Assembly (NCBI GenBank): GCA_009869945.1
Contig: WIXG01000277.1
Span: 1 to 64,000 of the forward strand
Length of the DNA stretch: 64,000 nucleotides
From: Mesaphorura yosii
Lineage: Eukaryota > Arthropoda > Collembola > Poduromorpha > Tullbergiidae
Direction of reading: 5' to 3'
In this document: positions 24,101 through 37,616 of the stretch, in pieces
Position numbering within the stretch: position 1 is the stretch's first letter
How the letters are laid out: each line of letters begins with the position of its first letter
Notes under the pieces: model-generated
What the model was told of the DNA's origin: nothing
The model's database searches: none
The model's input: the letters and a program-made list of their open reading frames with translations, nothing else
Program-made: the position numbers and the translations under genes

Positions 24101-27100
24101 GACGTAGCGTTAGCATTATGCAGAAAGTAATGAGCAAAACTTTTCCTGGCTCACTACCCGCGTATCGCGAAAAACTTTGCGGCAGGTTTCCAAATTCCAA
24201 ACTCGTCGCAAACTGAAAGTAAATTGAAATTCATCAAGTAGCATTTTAAATTAGCCACGTTGATGTTTTATTGGAATGGAAGCGACTTCTGTGCTTAAGT
24301 TTACATGCGGCAGAATTTGCAATTCATATTTTCGTGGCAATTAATTCGAGAATGCGCCCGAGTTCGTGTCCGAGCTGTTGCTTGAGTAATAGCAATGGTA
24401 ATCGCATTCGATGCAAATACGTGACGTCACGAAAATTGTACGAAAATTTCCCAAATGTATTTTTGAATTTGTTTACCGTCATTTTTCTAGTTAAATGTTG
24501 GCAGACGTAGAGGACAAATAAGGAAAAAGCAACTCGACTTTGACTTGTTGACGAGCGTTCAAAACAAACCTTCTTCGACCTCTCTTTGAATTCTTTTATT
24601 GCGTCATGACTACGCGACGCGTCGCCTCGCAGGAGCGCATATTTTCAGAATGCGAATGCGAGTTTTGCAACTTTGCAAACCCGAAGCTGCTAAAGCTGCA
24701 ATGCAACATATCTGAAACTGACACCAACATTTAACACACTTCTGAATACCTTCAGAATCTCAAAAACTCTCTAATAACGAGACTTTTGAAGAGAAATCCA
24801 ATTTGGGCCCGAATTTGGAGGCACAGCAGGCATGCAGGCAGGAATTTATAACTCTGTAGTAACACGACGCAACATGACTCTACAGAACACATGAATCCAT
24901 GAAAAGATCAGCACACACATTATGCGTGAAACTTGAACCGAGCATGTCATTTGAAAACAAAGCACAGACTCGAATTCAAATTCGAATTCGCATTCTCACT
25001 TTCGCACGTTTGTGAAACTTTGATGAAGCCAATCATTCTCACATTCGTTTCCATGCACACAGCGTTGAGTTGGAATTTGTGCCTGGATTTACAATACAAT
25101 GAAGGTCGAATTTTAATGATAATCGAGATCGTGACAAAAGGCTCAATTTCATTTCCGCTTTCAAAGCCAAAGTCTTTGCTTGAAGCGCAGCGCAGTTAAA
25201 CTGCAACGGAATATTTGTAAAAGGCGTAAATAACAAAGACCTTTCACAGTTCGCGATTTGCGAATTCTGTAGACTTCCGCGATTTCGGTCATTGTGAAAA
25301 ATACCTTCTACCTCGACATACGCTGGGACGTCCTTCCTTACCGGAAATAACAATTCCCCATTCCCGAATTCACGGAGCAAAGTTCTCCATTTTCGCATTT
25401 ACGTTCTCATGTGCAAAGTAAACAAACACCTTAATTAAAACTTTGTTCGAGTGGCAACGCCAACAGAGCGTCAACAGAGCGACCAGATAATCACAACAGA
25501 AAGTAAACAAAGTATTAATTAACAAGCCCAGGCCCCAGAACAAACCAACTGATGAGAAGATGAAATTTTGTGGACGTTTGCATTGGCAGTCGTGTTTTTT
25601 GTTTTTGCAAATGAGTCCGGAATTCCAGATTCACGGCCATGGCCATTCAAATTCAAATCAAATTCAAATCGAATACGAAGGGCGCGGATTTTGGTAATAA
25701 TCTACGAATGACTGCGACGGCTGATTTTTGTGTAAATATGTTTAAGCCAGAAATAACAAGCGGAGCAAATCCAAGTTTGGACTTGCGCTAAAATAATGAG
25801 GTCCAAGGCTCAGCAGGATAGGAAAGTGAAAGCATGAAGCACAGACGAGGAAAGTTAAGAGGATCGGGCAAGTGAAGAGTGCTTCGAAGCAATTCAACCG
25901 GAAAAATCAATGCTCACAATTTACACAAGCAAATGCAAGTAACAATTTTATAAAGGCTTTCATGGAAGCTTTAAAACTCATACAAGGCGGAAAAGTCGCT
26001 AAAATTCATATTCGAGTTAATTAACGCAAATGAAGAGAGTGGAATTGCAGTCAGCAGCCTATTCCATAATCTTTTCATTTCGAGGTCGAAAGGTCACTCC
26101 GAATATCAAATCGAATTTTACATCGCTAAAATTCAAATTTAAATTCGCACTAGCACATAAAAGTGGTGAATGGTTACGGTGAATTTCACGTGAAATTGAC
26201 GTCACACTTGCGAAAAATGTAATAAATATTTTTGCCCTTTGCATTTTTTTCTGCTACAAAAATAAAGTTTAATTTAATTTTGTATTTTCTTTGTTGGAAT
26301 ATGTATGCAAGCTATTCTTTCATGTTTGTTTATGGTGACACGACATCTGAGAAGAGGTCGTTTGTGCGTCAAGTGGAAGAAATACAAAATACAAACAGGA
26401 TTTGACATTTATGATCGCGTTATGCAATGAAGCGCGGCACGGAACGCGAACGGCAGAAAATAGATATAATACATATACTCTGGTTGTGGATTGCATTATA
26501 TCAGTGCAAAATGCAAAAGGGATTCTTGGAAAGATGAATAAAAAAAATTGAGCTCATTAAATTTTCAAGATTTCCAGCCTCTTCACAACTTTCACTTTCA
26601 ACATTTCGTTTCTAAAGCAAAATCCTGTAAAGAAAAATTCGCGAATTCACATTCACAGATTCGTGATTTCCTGTTGTTGACGTTTGACATGCTCTCGAAA
26701 TTCAAGACGTCTGATGCAATTCAATGCGAATTTTCGAGCTGGATTTGAATTTTTTGCATGTGAAAAAGGTCAGGAACCTTAAACACGATTTGCCCGATGG
26801 CAAGTACCCACTTTGATTTGACACAAGAGCCATTAAAACCTGTAATAAATTAGCTGTCGTTCAAATCTGCGCCAACTGCCTCATCACGCGATGCAATGAC
26901 AAGATGACAACGATTTAATATTTAGCTGACAAATGCAGCAATGCAGATGCGATTGACGCTCCAATTTATTTCCCATCATTCTCGGAAGGCACACGTCACA
27001 TATGCAAGAGTAAACTTGTTGAAGAAAGCCTAGAAAGCAATCCGAAGCCAGTCAGTCAAGGCCACAATTTTAGTATTCATTCGAAATGCAGGAGCCGTAG

Positions 27101-30100
27101 CAAAAGAAACGGCATTTTGAACGCAGGATGAGACAAAGGGATTAAATAATTCGACCTGCCACCAATTTTTATGCTGAATCCGAAGAATGCTCAAACATTT
27201 TTTATAATTTGAAACTTGAGACTACTTTGGCCATGGCCTGCAAACACAAACCTTTACTATTGACGCACGGGCGGACGCTTTTAATTGCTATAATAATTTT
27301 AATCCTCGTAAATAGAAAATAGGAATAAAGACCGGATTAGGCAGCTAATTGCCTTTTCGAACACACGCGCGCGCTTTCAACTTGAAGGCTCCAAGTAATC
27401 AAGTAATTGACTTGCCCCCCAAGGCTGCTTTGCTGTTTACTGCATGAAATTTAAGCCGGAATGAATGACAAGGCAACAGCTATCTGAAGGCAAACTGTCA
27501 ATTGTGCCATTTGCATTTGTAAACGTGTAAACGTTGCATTCGCACTGAGAAAATTTGTCAACAAATTGGTAACTTACTTTTCGTTTTCGCCGGCTCCTAA
27601 CGAACATCAAAACAAAAAGCAGCTTGACGTGTTATTTCTATTTGTGCCCCTCCGCTTTGAGATTTATAATTGGATGCTTTCACTTTGAGCAGTGCCGCGT
27701 CAAGCCAATTATCCATCTCGTGCAAAGGTAAATATAGATGAGCAACACCGCCATGACGCAATAGGCAATAGTGTGCGAAGTGCGATATGATAGCACGCAA
27801 GAAAGCGACGCGCGAAAGCTTTCCACGCCATCATACCATTACACTGCCTTTCACTGCACGAATGCACGAATGCACAGAAATCATCTCATCACCGAATCCA
27901 TCATCATATCATTAAGAGCCTTATTAAATAATGCATCGCTGCGCTACCCTGCCAGGATCATTTCGAGCCTGAGTCTGTTTATTTTTAGTAGCAGCCACAA
28001 CCACAGTCGCGTGAGCCGCCAAATGCCTGTCTGCCCGGGTTCGCGAGTACTTAAGTACACTTACACTTTACTTTGGCGTGTCGGTTTGGCGGTGCTGAAA
28101 AGTTTACTTTATTAAGTACACACTATCATAACACAAGCTTTCGGCTCGGCGGGTTTTGATAGACACGGCGTGACTGTGACGGTGACGGTGACGTGATGAG
28201 GATTGAAGATGATCCAATTTTACTTTCAGCTGTCCAAACAGCGCTGTGTTGAAGCTTAGGTTTAGAAACGAACCGAGTTACAAGTTCCAAAGTTTAAAGT
28301 TTCTTTGCCTTGCTTGTGCCTTGCCTTGAATATGATTTCATGCTTTCTCTTGTCTTCTTCTTTAATACTGTTTTCACTCAACTTAATTTATTTCCACAAA
28401 CTTGCCTGCCTTGCCCGCTTCAGTAGTGAAAGTCTGCTCTCTTCTTGAACGCTTCGCGCATGCATGCGCGTAAACGTGTAATATTTCCTTGCATGGGAAA
28501 CCCATTCTATTCTTCGAAATTCTCATCATTGGCCGCAGATTAAATATTTTTCCATTTAAGAACAGGCATAATGTAACTCGTAACTCGTCAGCAGAGTTGT
28601 AATACAGTGAAAGTAAAAGAAAAGTTTTTCAGCACGATTTCTTGATAAGCTTAGTTTTTCTTTGGGACTTGTGCGATTTCTTTGCAAATTATTTTCCTCG
28701 CTTGGAGATGCGAAAACGAATGCGGAATCCTTTCAATGCCATCCCATGCCAAAGACTTTTGAGGAACATCTTTATTTTTTGCTTTCTTTTATGATAAATA
28801 ACTTTAGCAGGCAGGCAGCCTCGTCAACCCAAAATGCTAAAGTTCAAGTTGATAGTTGAAGTTGAGGGTCTCAGTTTCAATTTCGAGCAGGTTAGGAAAT
28901 TCGTCAGGCTTTATAGCTTTTCACACTGGCGAAATGTCCTTGAAATCTTTCTAGAAAAGGCACGGCGCGGCGCCGGGCCATAAATTCTGATGGCTAATGG
29001 CAAATTGCGGCTAATGCGCTAATAAAATCAAAGCCACAACTTTCTTAATTGATTTTGTCTGAAAGCTTTTGACTGGACTGCAATGAATGCAATGAATTTT
29101 ATTGACCTAATTTTATTACTCACGCTGCGCTGTCTGCGCTGGTCTCGACGGACAACTTGTAAACATTTTTAAGAGTTTTTCGGGCTCTGAATTGAATACA
29201 AGCCATAAAAAGCTCGAGAGGCAGAGCGCCGATGCAATTCGCCGTAAATTACAAGCCATTCACGGCTTTCATGGTTCGGATGGCTTGGCATTTCGATTCG
29301 ATTTCGAGTTTCTGGGATCATAAAACACGAGCAATGCAGTGAAAGAGCGAGCTTGACCTTTAAGAAGCCAAACTCTTCGTGTTTGATTTGCCGATTGCAA
29401 TGCCATTCATTCCGTTGAAGTCCGATTTTGATGAAAACTTTTCCATTCTCTATGCCAGAATGCCTTACCGTTCGTCATTCATTGCCATGCCATTGTCATT
29501 GTTTTATTAGCGAATAGCGAATTAGCGACTCAGAGACCCGTTGTTTAGGCTCGAGTAGTTGTTTATTGAGTTAATTCATTTACCAATCGATTGCTGAAAG
29601 GGAAAGAATTCGGCAATTAAGAGAACTTTTGTAATTGAAAATCTGAGCTGCATTGCATTGAACAGCAATTGCAATTATCTACGGCTACGATTCAAAGGAT
29701 TCCGTACATTTCCTCGTTTTCATTTTCTTTTCATCATTTGTAAGGAATCAGCCAATAAGCATCATAGTATTTGCGTCATCGAACCCAATTAGCGTGTACG
29801 AGCGCAGTTTTTGTTGCCGCTAATTAAACTCTTTCTCCATGCCATGCCACGACCACGGCCACGTTAATTTTATTTTGTTTCTGGGTTTCCAATTTGACTC
29901 CGATACTTGTTGTAATTAATCAGTATTGCGTCGTGGCTTCGGTTTGTCTTGTTTTCATCACGTGAGAGTCGAAAGACAAAAGCGTGATTTTAGTGATTTA
30001 CTGTAAAGACATGGTACACGAAGACAATCCGAATTGCATTCAAAATAAGAAATTAGGCGCTGGCGTGACGTGGCCGAGAATTGTAATGAGCGCCTTGCGT

Positions 30101-33100
30101 GGCCTTGGCGGAGTCTTAAAACTAGGTTGGCTGGGGCTTAAATCGCACTATTCATGTCCTGGTACTGGCCCGGTGCGGTGCGGGAAGGACTGGCCATTAA
30201 TTATGAATTGCTCTTGTCTATTCACAATTCATGTCTATGGCTGGCTTTCATCTTCATTATGCTGCATTATGCAAACTCATGCCACAACTCGAAACCAGTC
30301 TATTCATTTTCACTCTAATTTTCATGCGCTTACTTTTCTCTTCTGTGATGTGACGTACTGCGAATTTCTTTGTTTCGTGAAAAAGTTGGCTGGCTGTCGG
30401 AATTTCCCGGACGCAAAGTGATTAAAAGACCAGTTTCTTTTCTTGGTACTCATTAGCGCAATGATACATTTTCTCTTTCTATCATTATTTTCTAAATCCA
30501 CGACTGTTTCTGCCATCGCTAGGCGAAGAAAGTTTCTGGCGCAATGCAAGACACGATTATTTTCTCTGCCTGCTTTGTTTCTTTTGCTTTTATTTTACGT
30601 ACTCAGGCTGACGCGGACGTGTCTCTGCAATAATTGCGAAACTTTGTTCCATCGATAATGCGCGCGCGAGCTTGTAATCTTGATGAGACGCCGATTATGG
30701 TAATGAAGATGAAGACGTTGATCGATGAGGACAAGGACAGACGGGAGACAAGTTACCAAGCCAAAGCCTAAGTCTTAAGACGCTAATTACGATTCAGTCG
30801 CAGTCAATGTCGATAACTCAGGTTTGTTGATCTTCAGCCTTGAAGAATGTATGCGTGAGAAGAACTTGCTTTACAAGGAAAATTTACATTTATTGCGATT
30901 TACGACACGAATTTTTCGGCGAATCACTTTAAGTCAAGTCCCATTCGCAATTCGCAGGCTCGACTCGGCTTCTTTTCTGCACATGGCTTTAATAAACAAG
31001 GTGATGAAAGTGAATAATGTTAATGTAAACACGTCAAAGCCAAAGTCATATCAGTAGAAGCGGTGCGTATTGCCAATATCGAAGAATATCTAGAGGAGAA
31101 AGAGAAAGGAGAAAAGTATGTTTACACTTTTACCCGTAAAGTGCAAAGGATAACCTAACATATTTCCTTTGCCTTAGCCTTTGCTTGTACGAAATTTCAA
31201 AGAAAGCGCAGCTTAAAGACGCAACAGCAGCAGCTGGATGCTGACTGGATAAAAGCTTTTAAAATAATTTCCCGTTTCCAGAATTTTATTTCACCAGATG
31301 CGATGGATGATGTATGATTATTTATAACAATGATAAATAATGGCCAGCTCGGTTTCCTCTTCCTTGCTTTCCTGTCCACGCTTGAAAATGGGAGGCAGCT
31401 GGCAATTTTCGCACATTTTTCGCGTATGGACAGCAGCATCAATCCATAAATTCTGACGCCTGCTCTGGCCTGGCCATGGCCTTTATGATGGCGTGGCTTG
31501 GCCAAGTTTTATGGTTGACCGAATGTAAACAAGCAAGCCGTAATTCATACGCTACGCGTGTTTGAATAATTCATTGCATAATTAAATCCGAGAGGCCAGG
31601 CCCAGGCCAAGATTCTAAGAAGGGATGCGGGGAAGGATGAATTGTGCATCATTTACTAATTTTGTAATTCAATTCCAAGGCACGGCGGCACGGCACGGCG
31701 GCACGGCACGGCGGCACGGCACGGCTTGGAGCGACGCGGCACGACCTGATTTTAATGAATCAATGAAATAATGAAAGACTCCCGGCTTAAATTACGAGAA
31801 GCGTCCTGCTTTAATCGCGCTCGCACGGCACAAAAACTTCAAAGAGAAAGCTGAATGAATTTTAGCTCTCATTCTGAGTAATTCTAACTCGTCGCGTTGC
31901 TGTTTGAATGGGCGCGGCGTCGAGTCCTCTATTCCTGCAGCGCAGCAATAAAGCACTCGAACTCATTAAATATACATACTACACTTTATTCAATTCTTCA
32001 TTTACTTCAATTCACTACCGGTCTATCGCAAAATCGACAGTTGAGTTCAAACACTACTCAATTTAAGCTGTTTCTTTACAAATTTGCATGTAGCATGCGT
32101 GCTGCAGTTTCTCCGCAAATTGCAGGCTTCTGAGAACTACGAGAACGAGATTAAACGCCCACACTGGCGACACGCTGCCACGACTTCAAGGAACGAGACT
32201 GTCGACCCGGCCCACGGCATGGCACGTGGCGATGATAAAATCCCTCAACACGTGCCGCCGTGCCGTGTAACAGCCCGCATGTGTTGTCATGTAGAAACCG
32301 AAAACATGCCATCAATCTAGCTCGCTCCCACGCACGCAAACATTCATTCATGCTCTCACCTCGCATTTAATAAACTTAATTGACTACCTGTCTCAAAAGA
32401 CACGCATGCACAAAAATGCGACCACCTGATGCTGGTAATTTTATGAATGAATGAACGAGAACTCGAACTCACGTCGCGTTTCTGTAATATCTCATCTTCC
32501 GCGCCTTACGAGTAAAGCTTTCTCTTTGAAAGTAATTTTAGCCTGCACTACATGCTGCCTTCCGTGAAACTCGAGCTAGAAAATCCTCGCAGCGTGGGTG
32601 GGTGGAGAAGTAGTAAAAACATTGTACACTGTACACGTACAGAAACCTGTTGGACGAAAATAAACTGCAAACCTTGTGCAAATACGTACTGCAGGCAACC
32701 GTACTCAGGAGAGCTGCCGGCTGTCACTGGCAAACGCGATACAAAGAGAAAGCAATTCTCAATTGACCCGCACTGGGAATTCGTCTGCGTTGTGCGTGGG
32801 CCACCGGAGTCTTACAAAAATCCTAAACAAACAAAGTTCAAAGGTCAACGTGCTTCGGGGCAAACGGCAAGGGGAAAAGCTGTATGCTCGAAAACTTGAT
32901 CTCCAGCCTTTTTTCGGCTTAAACATGATAAACTATCGACTGCTTGACAATGCATTAAAAATTAATTGCCCACGTTCTTTGTCCGTGTTTCTTGCAGGTG
33001 CCTGCACCAGCATCGCGTGCAGCCTCGGGGGGCTGAACCCGGAGCTGTACAAGACGACCAAGACGAAAAACGTGGACGGGGACGACGACTCGGACGGCGA

Positions 33101-36100
33101 GGGTTCCGAGGACGAGTTGGGCCCCGACGGGGAGTACGGCGGAGGGTGCGAACGCGGCCCGGACCAGCTGCCGTACTACGGCCACGTTAAATTCGCGCTG
33201 GAGTACGACACGGCGCAGGAGAAGCTGCTCGTGACGCGCGTCCGGGCTAGGAATCTCGTCGCGAAGAACGGCCAGAGTCCAAATTCCAGCTATGGCTATG
33301 GCTACGGGTACGGCTGCGGTTCGTCTTCGTCCTCGGCCGCTGCCACCGTGTGCAGCCCCTTCGTACGCGTCTCGCTCTTCCCAGACGAGCGGCGCACGCT
33401 GCAGTCCAAGCCCAAGAGCGAAACGAGCCATCCACGCTTCGGTGAAGTGTTTGGTTTCCAGGTGAGGTTCATTTCACACTTCTTCGTGCAAAGCGATGCA
33501 GGGTGATGCGATGCAGAGCAATCTTGATTAAATTAGATAAATTGAATTTTACGATGGTTGGACAGGCAGGCACTGGCATTAAGCCGCTATACAGCATTTC
33601 AGTTGCGACGTAGCGTAGCTCCGAAATTGTTTCCTGCTCAATTTAACCACAACTTTTGTAATGTAATGGCTTTCTTGGCCGGTGATCTTGATTCCTTCTT
33701 CCTTGGCTTGTTACGAGCTATGACTATGACGTCAAATACCGGGTACAGGCACGGGCATTGAAGTCTTATTTTGTAGTGCCACCGTAAATTGATAAATTTC
33801 GTAATCAAGCCATTATGCCACGCCAGACTCTGAGTTGGGTTGCCTAACACAAAAGCAAAACACTCGGCATCACATCACAGAATTAATTCGAGGAATTGCC
33901 TACGACTCGGTAATGGCAGCTCGGCTCGAAGGACGTAAAGTTATATAAAAGGATGGCTTCGTTATTAATGTCAATGTGTTGGCAGTTAATTAGAAAACCG
34001 AGTTATCCAATTACAAACAAAGCGTTTGTTTTTGGAATCTGAGACGGAAAATTCAATCCTTTGCAAGTGGAAATTCACAGCACAGCCCGTCCTGGCAATA
34101 GCAAATCCGTAATCAGTTGCATATGGGCTGTGATTCTTAATTCGAAGCCCACGCTAATTATTTCGTGAGTTTTGAGTCCTGAAGCGTGAATTGAGTACCC
34201 AGTTTGCTATTTTTGTTGTCCACTTCCAAGATAAAACGCAGGAAACACATAAAAACACGTGTAAAACCCGACTTGGAAGTCAGCTACAAGCAAAATGTCA
34301 AAATCAGGCATCACAGCGTCCAAAGTCGAAGTGTGTGCGTAGAAAGAAAAGTTTCGAAACTGTAACCACTGTAAAAAACAAAAATTGTTCTTTTCATAAT
34401 TGTCCTTGCCTGCCATTCTCTCATTAATCGAATTTTCATTGTTGATTGTCGCAGGTGTCCAGCACCGGACTCGACGAGCGGTCGCTGAAAATCTGTTTTT
34501 ACGATGTCGACCAAAACAAGAAGCACTCCATGCTGGGCTACATCGTGCAGCCGCTGAAGGATATTGATTGGGCATTCGGAAAGCAGGTAAGTTTCCACTC
34601 TGTGGGTGGTCTAAGGCGAAAGTAGAAGCTCAAGGTTATTGCCAGCATTAGGAGCCCTGTCCACCGAGTGAACCCGCAGCATGGAACGCGATAAACATAC
34701 CAAAGTTGTATTGTGAATTGTATTGTGGTATGGTTTCCGGATTGTGAATTCGCAATTAAAGCCTGCGACAGATTGAATATCAAGTTGGTCGGTGTTTGAC
34801 AAGACTAGACAGTGAGTAGGTGCAAAAATCCTAGCTCGGTTAGCAGTGACGTATTCGGTCGCCTGTTTTCAGGAAGTTTCAGTTTAGTGGTTTCGTTTTT
34901 CTGAAAAGCTCCAAGCCAAAGCAGCCAAAATCGTAGACAATCGATGTTAAAGCTTAGAAATTCCCGGAAAAGTTCAGTTAACAAGGACCTGAGGTTTTTA
35001 TATTTGCTAACCGAATCAGCATATTACATTAGAAGATCCCGAGATTCCGTTCTTTTAATCCCGAGATCAATATGTTCGTTGTCTTCTAAAAATAGATACT
35101 TTCAATAAGCTTAGATCCAGCGAATTTCCCGAAATTGGGGACAGACCACATGGAGTTCGTTGACTCATGACTCTTGACTCGCGTACGAAGTGCAAATTGA
35201 CCAGGGCGGCCCTTCGGGTTCAGATTTCTTGTCAAGATTAGAAAATAGAAAATAACGAAATCAAACTACACGACGAAATAATGATTAATTAGCGTTAGCC
35301 ACCGAATAATTCAGGTTTGCACGGATAGAATTACGAATTCAGCATTCAATTAACTGTATTAACGTGAACGTGTGTCGCGTGTCCGTGTTGTAAATAGTAT
35401 TTATCCTTCCTATTAAGGTTGATTAATCCTCTGATTTAATTAAACCAGTCTCCCGTTCCGAACCCGACGACAATGACGTGGCTTGCCTTGAGCTTTGAAT
35501 GAACTCTTTCTTTGTTAACTACATTCTCTTCCCCGAACTTTCTTAGGTCCAAATTCAAATCGTCGCCCTGATTAAATCCCTTTTTTCTCTTTGTATTCTT
35601 CGCAGGTATTCAAGCAGGATTTGCTTCGTGATCTTGGCGAGCTGTCACCGAATATTGGCGAAGTTCTCGTCTCGCTTTGCTACAACGGAACAATTTCGCG
35701 ACTCACCGTCACACTCTTCGAGGCGAGAGGGATCAAAGTAAGTTTTTCAGTGCAACACTTACTTACTTGCAAAATTAGATTGAAAAAGTGTCGTGCTGGA
35801 CTTCGACTTCACTTGGTCGCAGTCGTATTTCTGCGCGTGGAAAAGTTTTTCGGGTTTTGTTTTGGGATAAACAAGCGTAAAACCAAATTATCACAGGCCT
35901 TGAGCTTGAAATTAATCTCAAACTCAGACTTTCTCATTCATTGAATGAAATCCTCGATTTATTGATCCAGTGACATCTACGCGCGCAAAAAAAGCAAAAA
36001 TGTGCTGAAATTGGAGCAAATCGCCAATTGCTCCAAGAAGCTCTTAAATACTTTGCATGAGAAGAAATCGAATTTCCTCTGGAAAAATCAATAATGCCTT

Positions 36101-36709
36101 GTCTTAATGCCATCATCTTTCATTCTTTCCGCAGTCTTGCGAGTCGGCTTCGGGCCTGTACGCCAAAATCCAATTTTCTCAGCACACAAAGGTCATTAAG
36201 ACCAAGAAGACTTCGACCGTGGCGGTAAGTTGATTGAGTTACGCTGTTTTCAGCGTTCAATAATTGAATCCCGCATGAATAACGAGCGACTTGGTTTTTC
36301 TCCACAGTTGCTCGGATGTCGCTCAAATTTCAATGACAGTTTCCACTTCAAGCTGACAGCCGAACAGTTGGACACTGCGAGCGTCTCCATTCAGCTGATG
36401 TACGCCCAGCCGGGCTACAATAAAGGTAGTCTTTTCTCGGATGGTACGCACGCTCTCTTCTTCTGTCTTTCGCCCTGCCCTTGCCAGCAGTTTAGACTTT
36501 AGGCTCGGCTTTCTTTTCCTTAACAATTAAAAGTCTCAACTCCGATTGTAATGATTTAATCTTCTTGTCATTCGTTCACAGATCAGCCAGCCGGCCGCAT
36601 CGTACTTGGCTCGTTCATGTTTGCACGAGGCAAGGGACTCGACCACTGGACGGAGATGCTGTCCAGGCAGAAGGAGCAGGTCCAGTACTGGCATGCATTC
36701 GCAGAATGA
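21116..36709 (+). CDS. Synaptotagmin-like tandem C2-domain protein (Syt14/16-like)
   Basis: Exons 21116-21717, 22715-22929, 32998-33461, 34455-34586, 35606-35737, 36135-36224, 36308-36425 and 36582-36709 join in frame (626 residues). The N-terminal ~270 residues are His/Ser/Gln-rich and disordered, with no transmembrane helix. A Cys-containing linker and the synaptotagmin signature GLNPELYK come next, then an acidic stretch, C2A (from GHVKFALEYDT, about 330-480) and C2B (from GEVLVSLCYN, about 485-610). It ends DHWTEMLSRQKEQVQYWHAF, the HWxEM...WH tail of synaptotagmins. Calcium-binding Asp residues are mostly absent (C2A CSPFV for SDPYV; C2B SASGLYA), so membrane or partner binding is probably calcium-independent, as in Syt12/14/16. 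C2A carries an extra Tyr-Gly/Ser insert in loop 1. Introns are about 1.0, 10.1, 1.0, 1.0, 0.4, 0.08 and 0.16 kb. The subfamily is judged by eye (CYNGTISRL resembles Syt14 C2B) and is less certain than the family. Confidence 0.88.
22930..32997. other. Ten-kilobase intron 2 of the synaptotagmin-like gene
   Basis: It is bounded by donor GCAG|GTAAAG and acceptor CTTGCAG|GTGCC. No exon, RNA gene or autonomous transposon is recognised; ORFs are short and unbiased. It contains a 13-base minisatellite at 31681 and word-rich A/T sequence such as runs of AATTCGAATTC and CCTTGCCTTG. Confidence 0.55.
31681..31725. repeat. Minisatellite, 13-base GC-rich unit
   Basis: The unit CACGGCGGCACGG is repeated three times exactly, plus a partial copy. 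It lies inside intron 2 of the C2 gene and is strikingly GC-rich compared with the surrounding A/T-rich intron. Confidence 0.7.
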
Positions 36710-37616
36710 TCGAATGGGACAAGAAATCAAAAATAAGAAGGCCAAATTAAGATTACGTTATTTATTATTATAAACTCATCAGCACGTGGTGTGGTGCTAT
36801 TTTTACTTGAATATTTACTAATTGCTAATTAGTTAACTGTGAAACTGCTAATTAACTATATAGAAATATGGGTGTATATTTTTCGCTTTTAATGGGTAGG
36901 CGTAGAATAGATTCAATACATGGTGCATGTACTCAGGATACTCATAAATAGATTTAGTCCTAAGAAGTAAAGTGTGTTTACACGAGGCAGATGCAAGTCA
37001 GGCGGTGATGAGTCAGCATTGGAAATAAATTTGCAAATTCCAAGAAAGAAATCTACGACACATGATTTAATGAGCTTGCTTGTTTATCTATCTATTCTGT
37101 AATGCGTGAATTAAATTCTAATTTTTAAATGTGGTATTGTAAATATGGGATCAGTTAGCTAAATTAATTTCAAATTTGAAATGCTAATTTCTAATTATTG
37201 CTAAATATGTGGAGCAATTCAAATTCTATATAATGAAAATGTAATGCTAATGATTATAATTAAGAATTAAATAGCTGCTTGTCTGTAATTAAAATCCTTT
37301 GCAATCAAATTCAATTTTGACCGGGGGTTCTCATATTCTCAATAAGGCGATTTCGGTGACCACAGTCGGACTCAACGCCTACCGATCGCCGTCTCGCATT
37401 CCTGCCCAATTCCAACTCGTTCGTTGCCGTTCTGTCTCAGGAAGGACGGACAGGGACCCGCCGTGATCTCCTGAAGCGTTTGACTCGCCATTTCAAGCGC
37501 AACGTAACTGGCAATATCTTTTGGACACTGGATCCTGGTCTCTTCTATGCAAATGCAGCAGACGTCAGCCTGCCGTCAGTCGAAGCCAGAATTTGCACAG
37601 TTGCCTGCTTTCGAAT
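36710..37616. other. Intergenic with an orphan GC-rich open frame
   Basis: The first ~600 bases are A/T-rich with many GCTAATTA-type words and an AATAAA near 37023, a likely 3' end for the C2 gene. From 37360 to 37647 the plus strand is open for 95 codons and unusually G+C-rich (it includes LLKRLTRHFKRN). It lacks an ATG and overlaps the 3' end of the minus-strand receptor. It could be an exon or gene relic; I do not recognise it. Confidence 0.3.
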
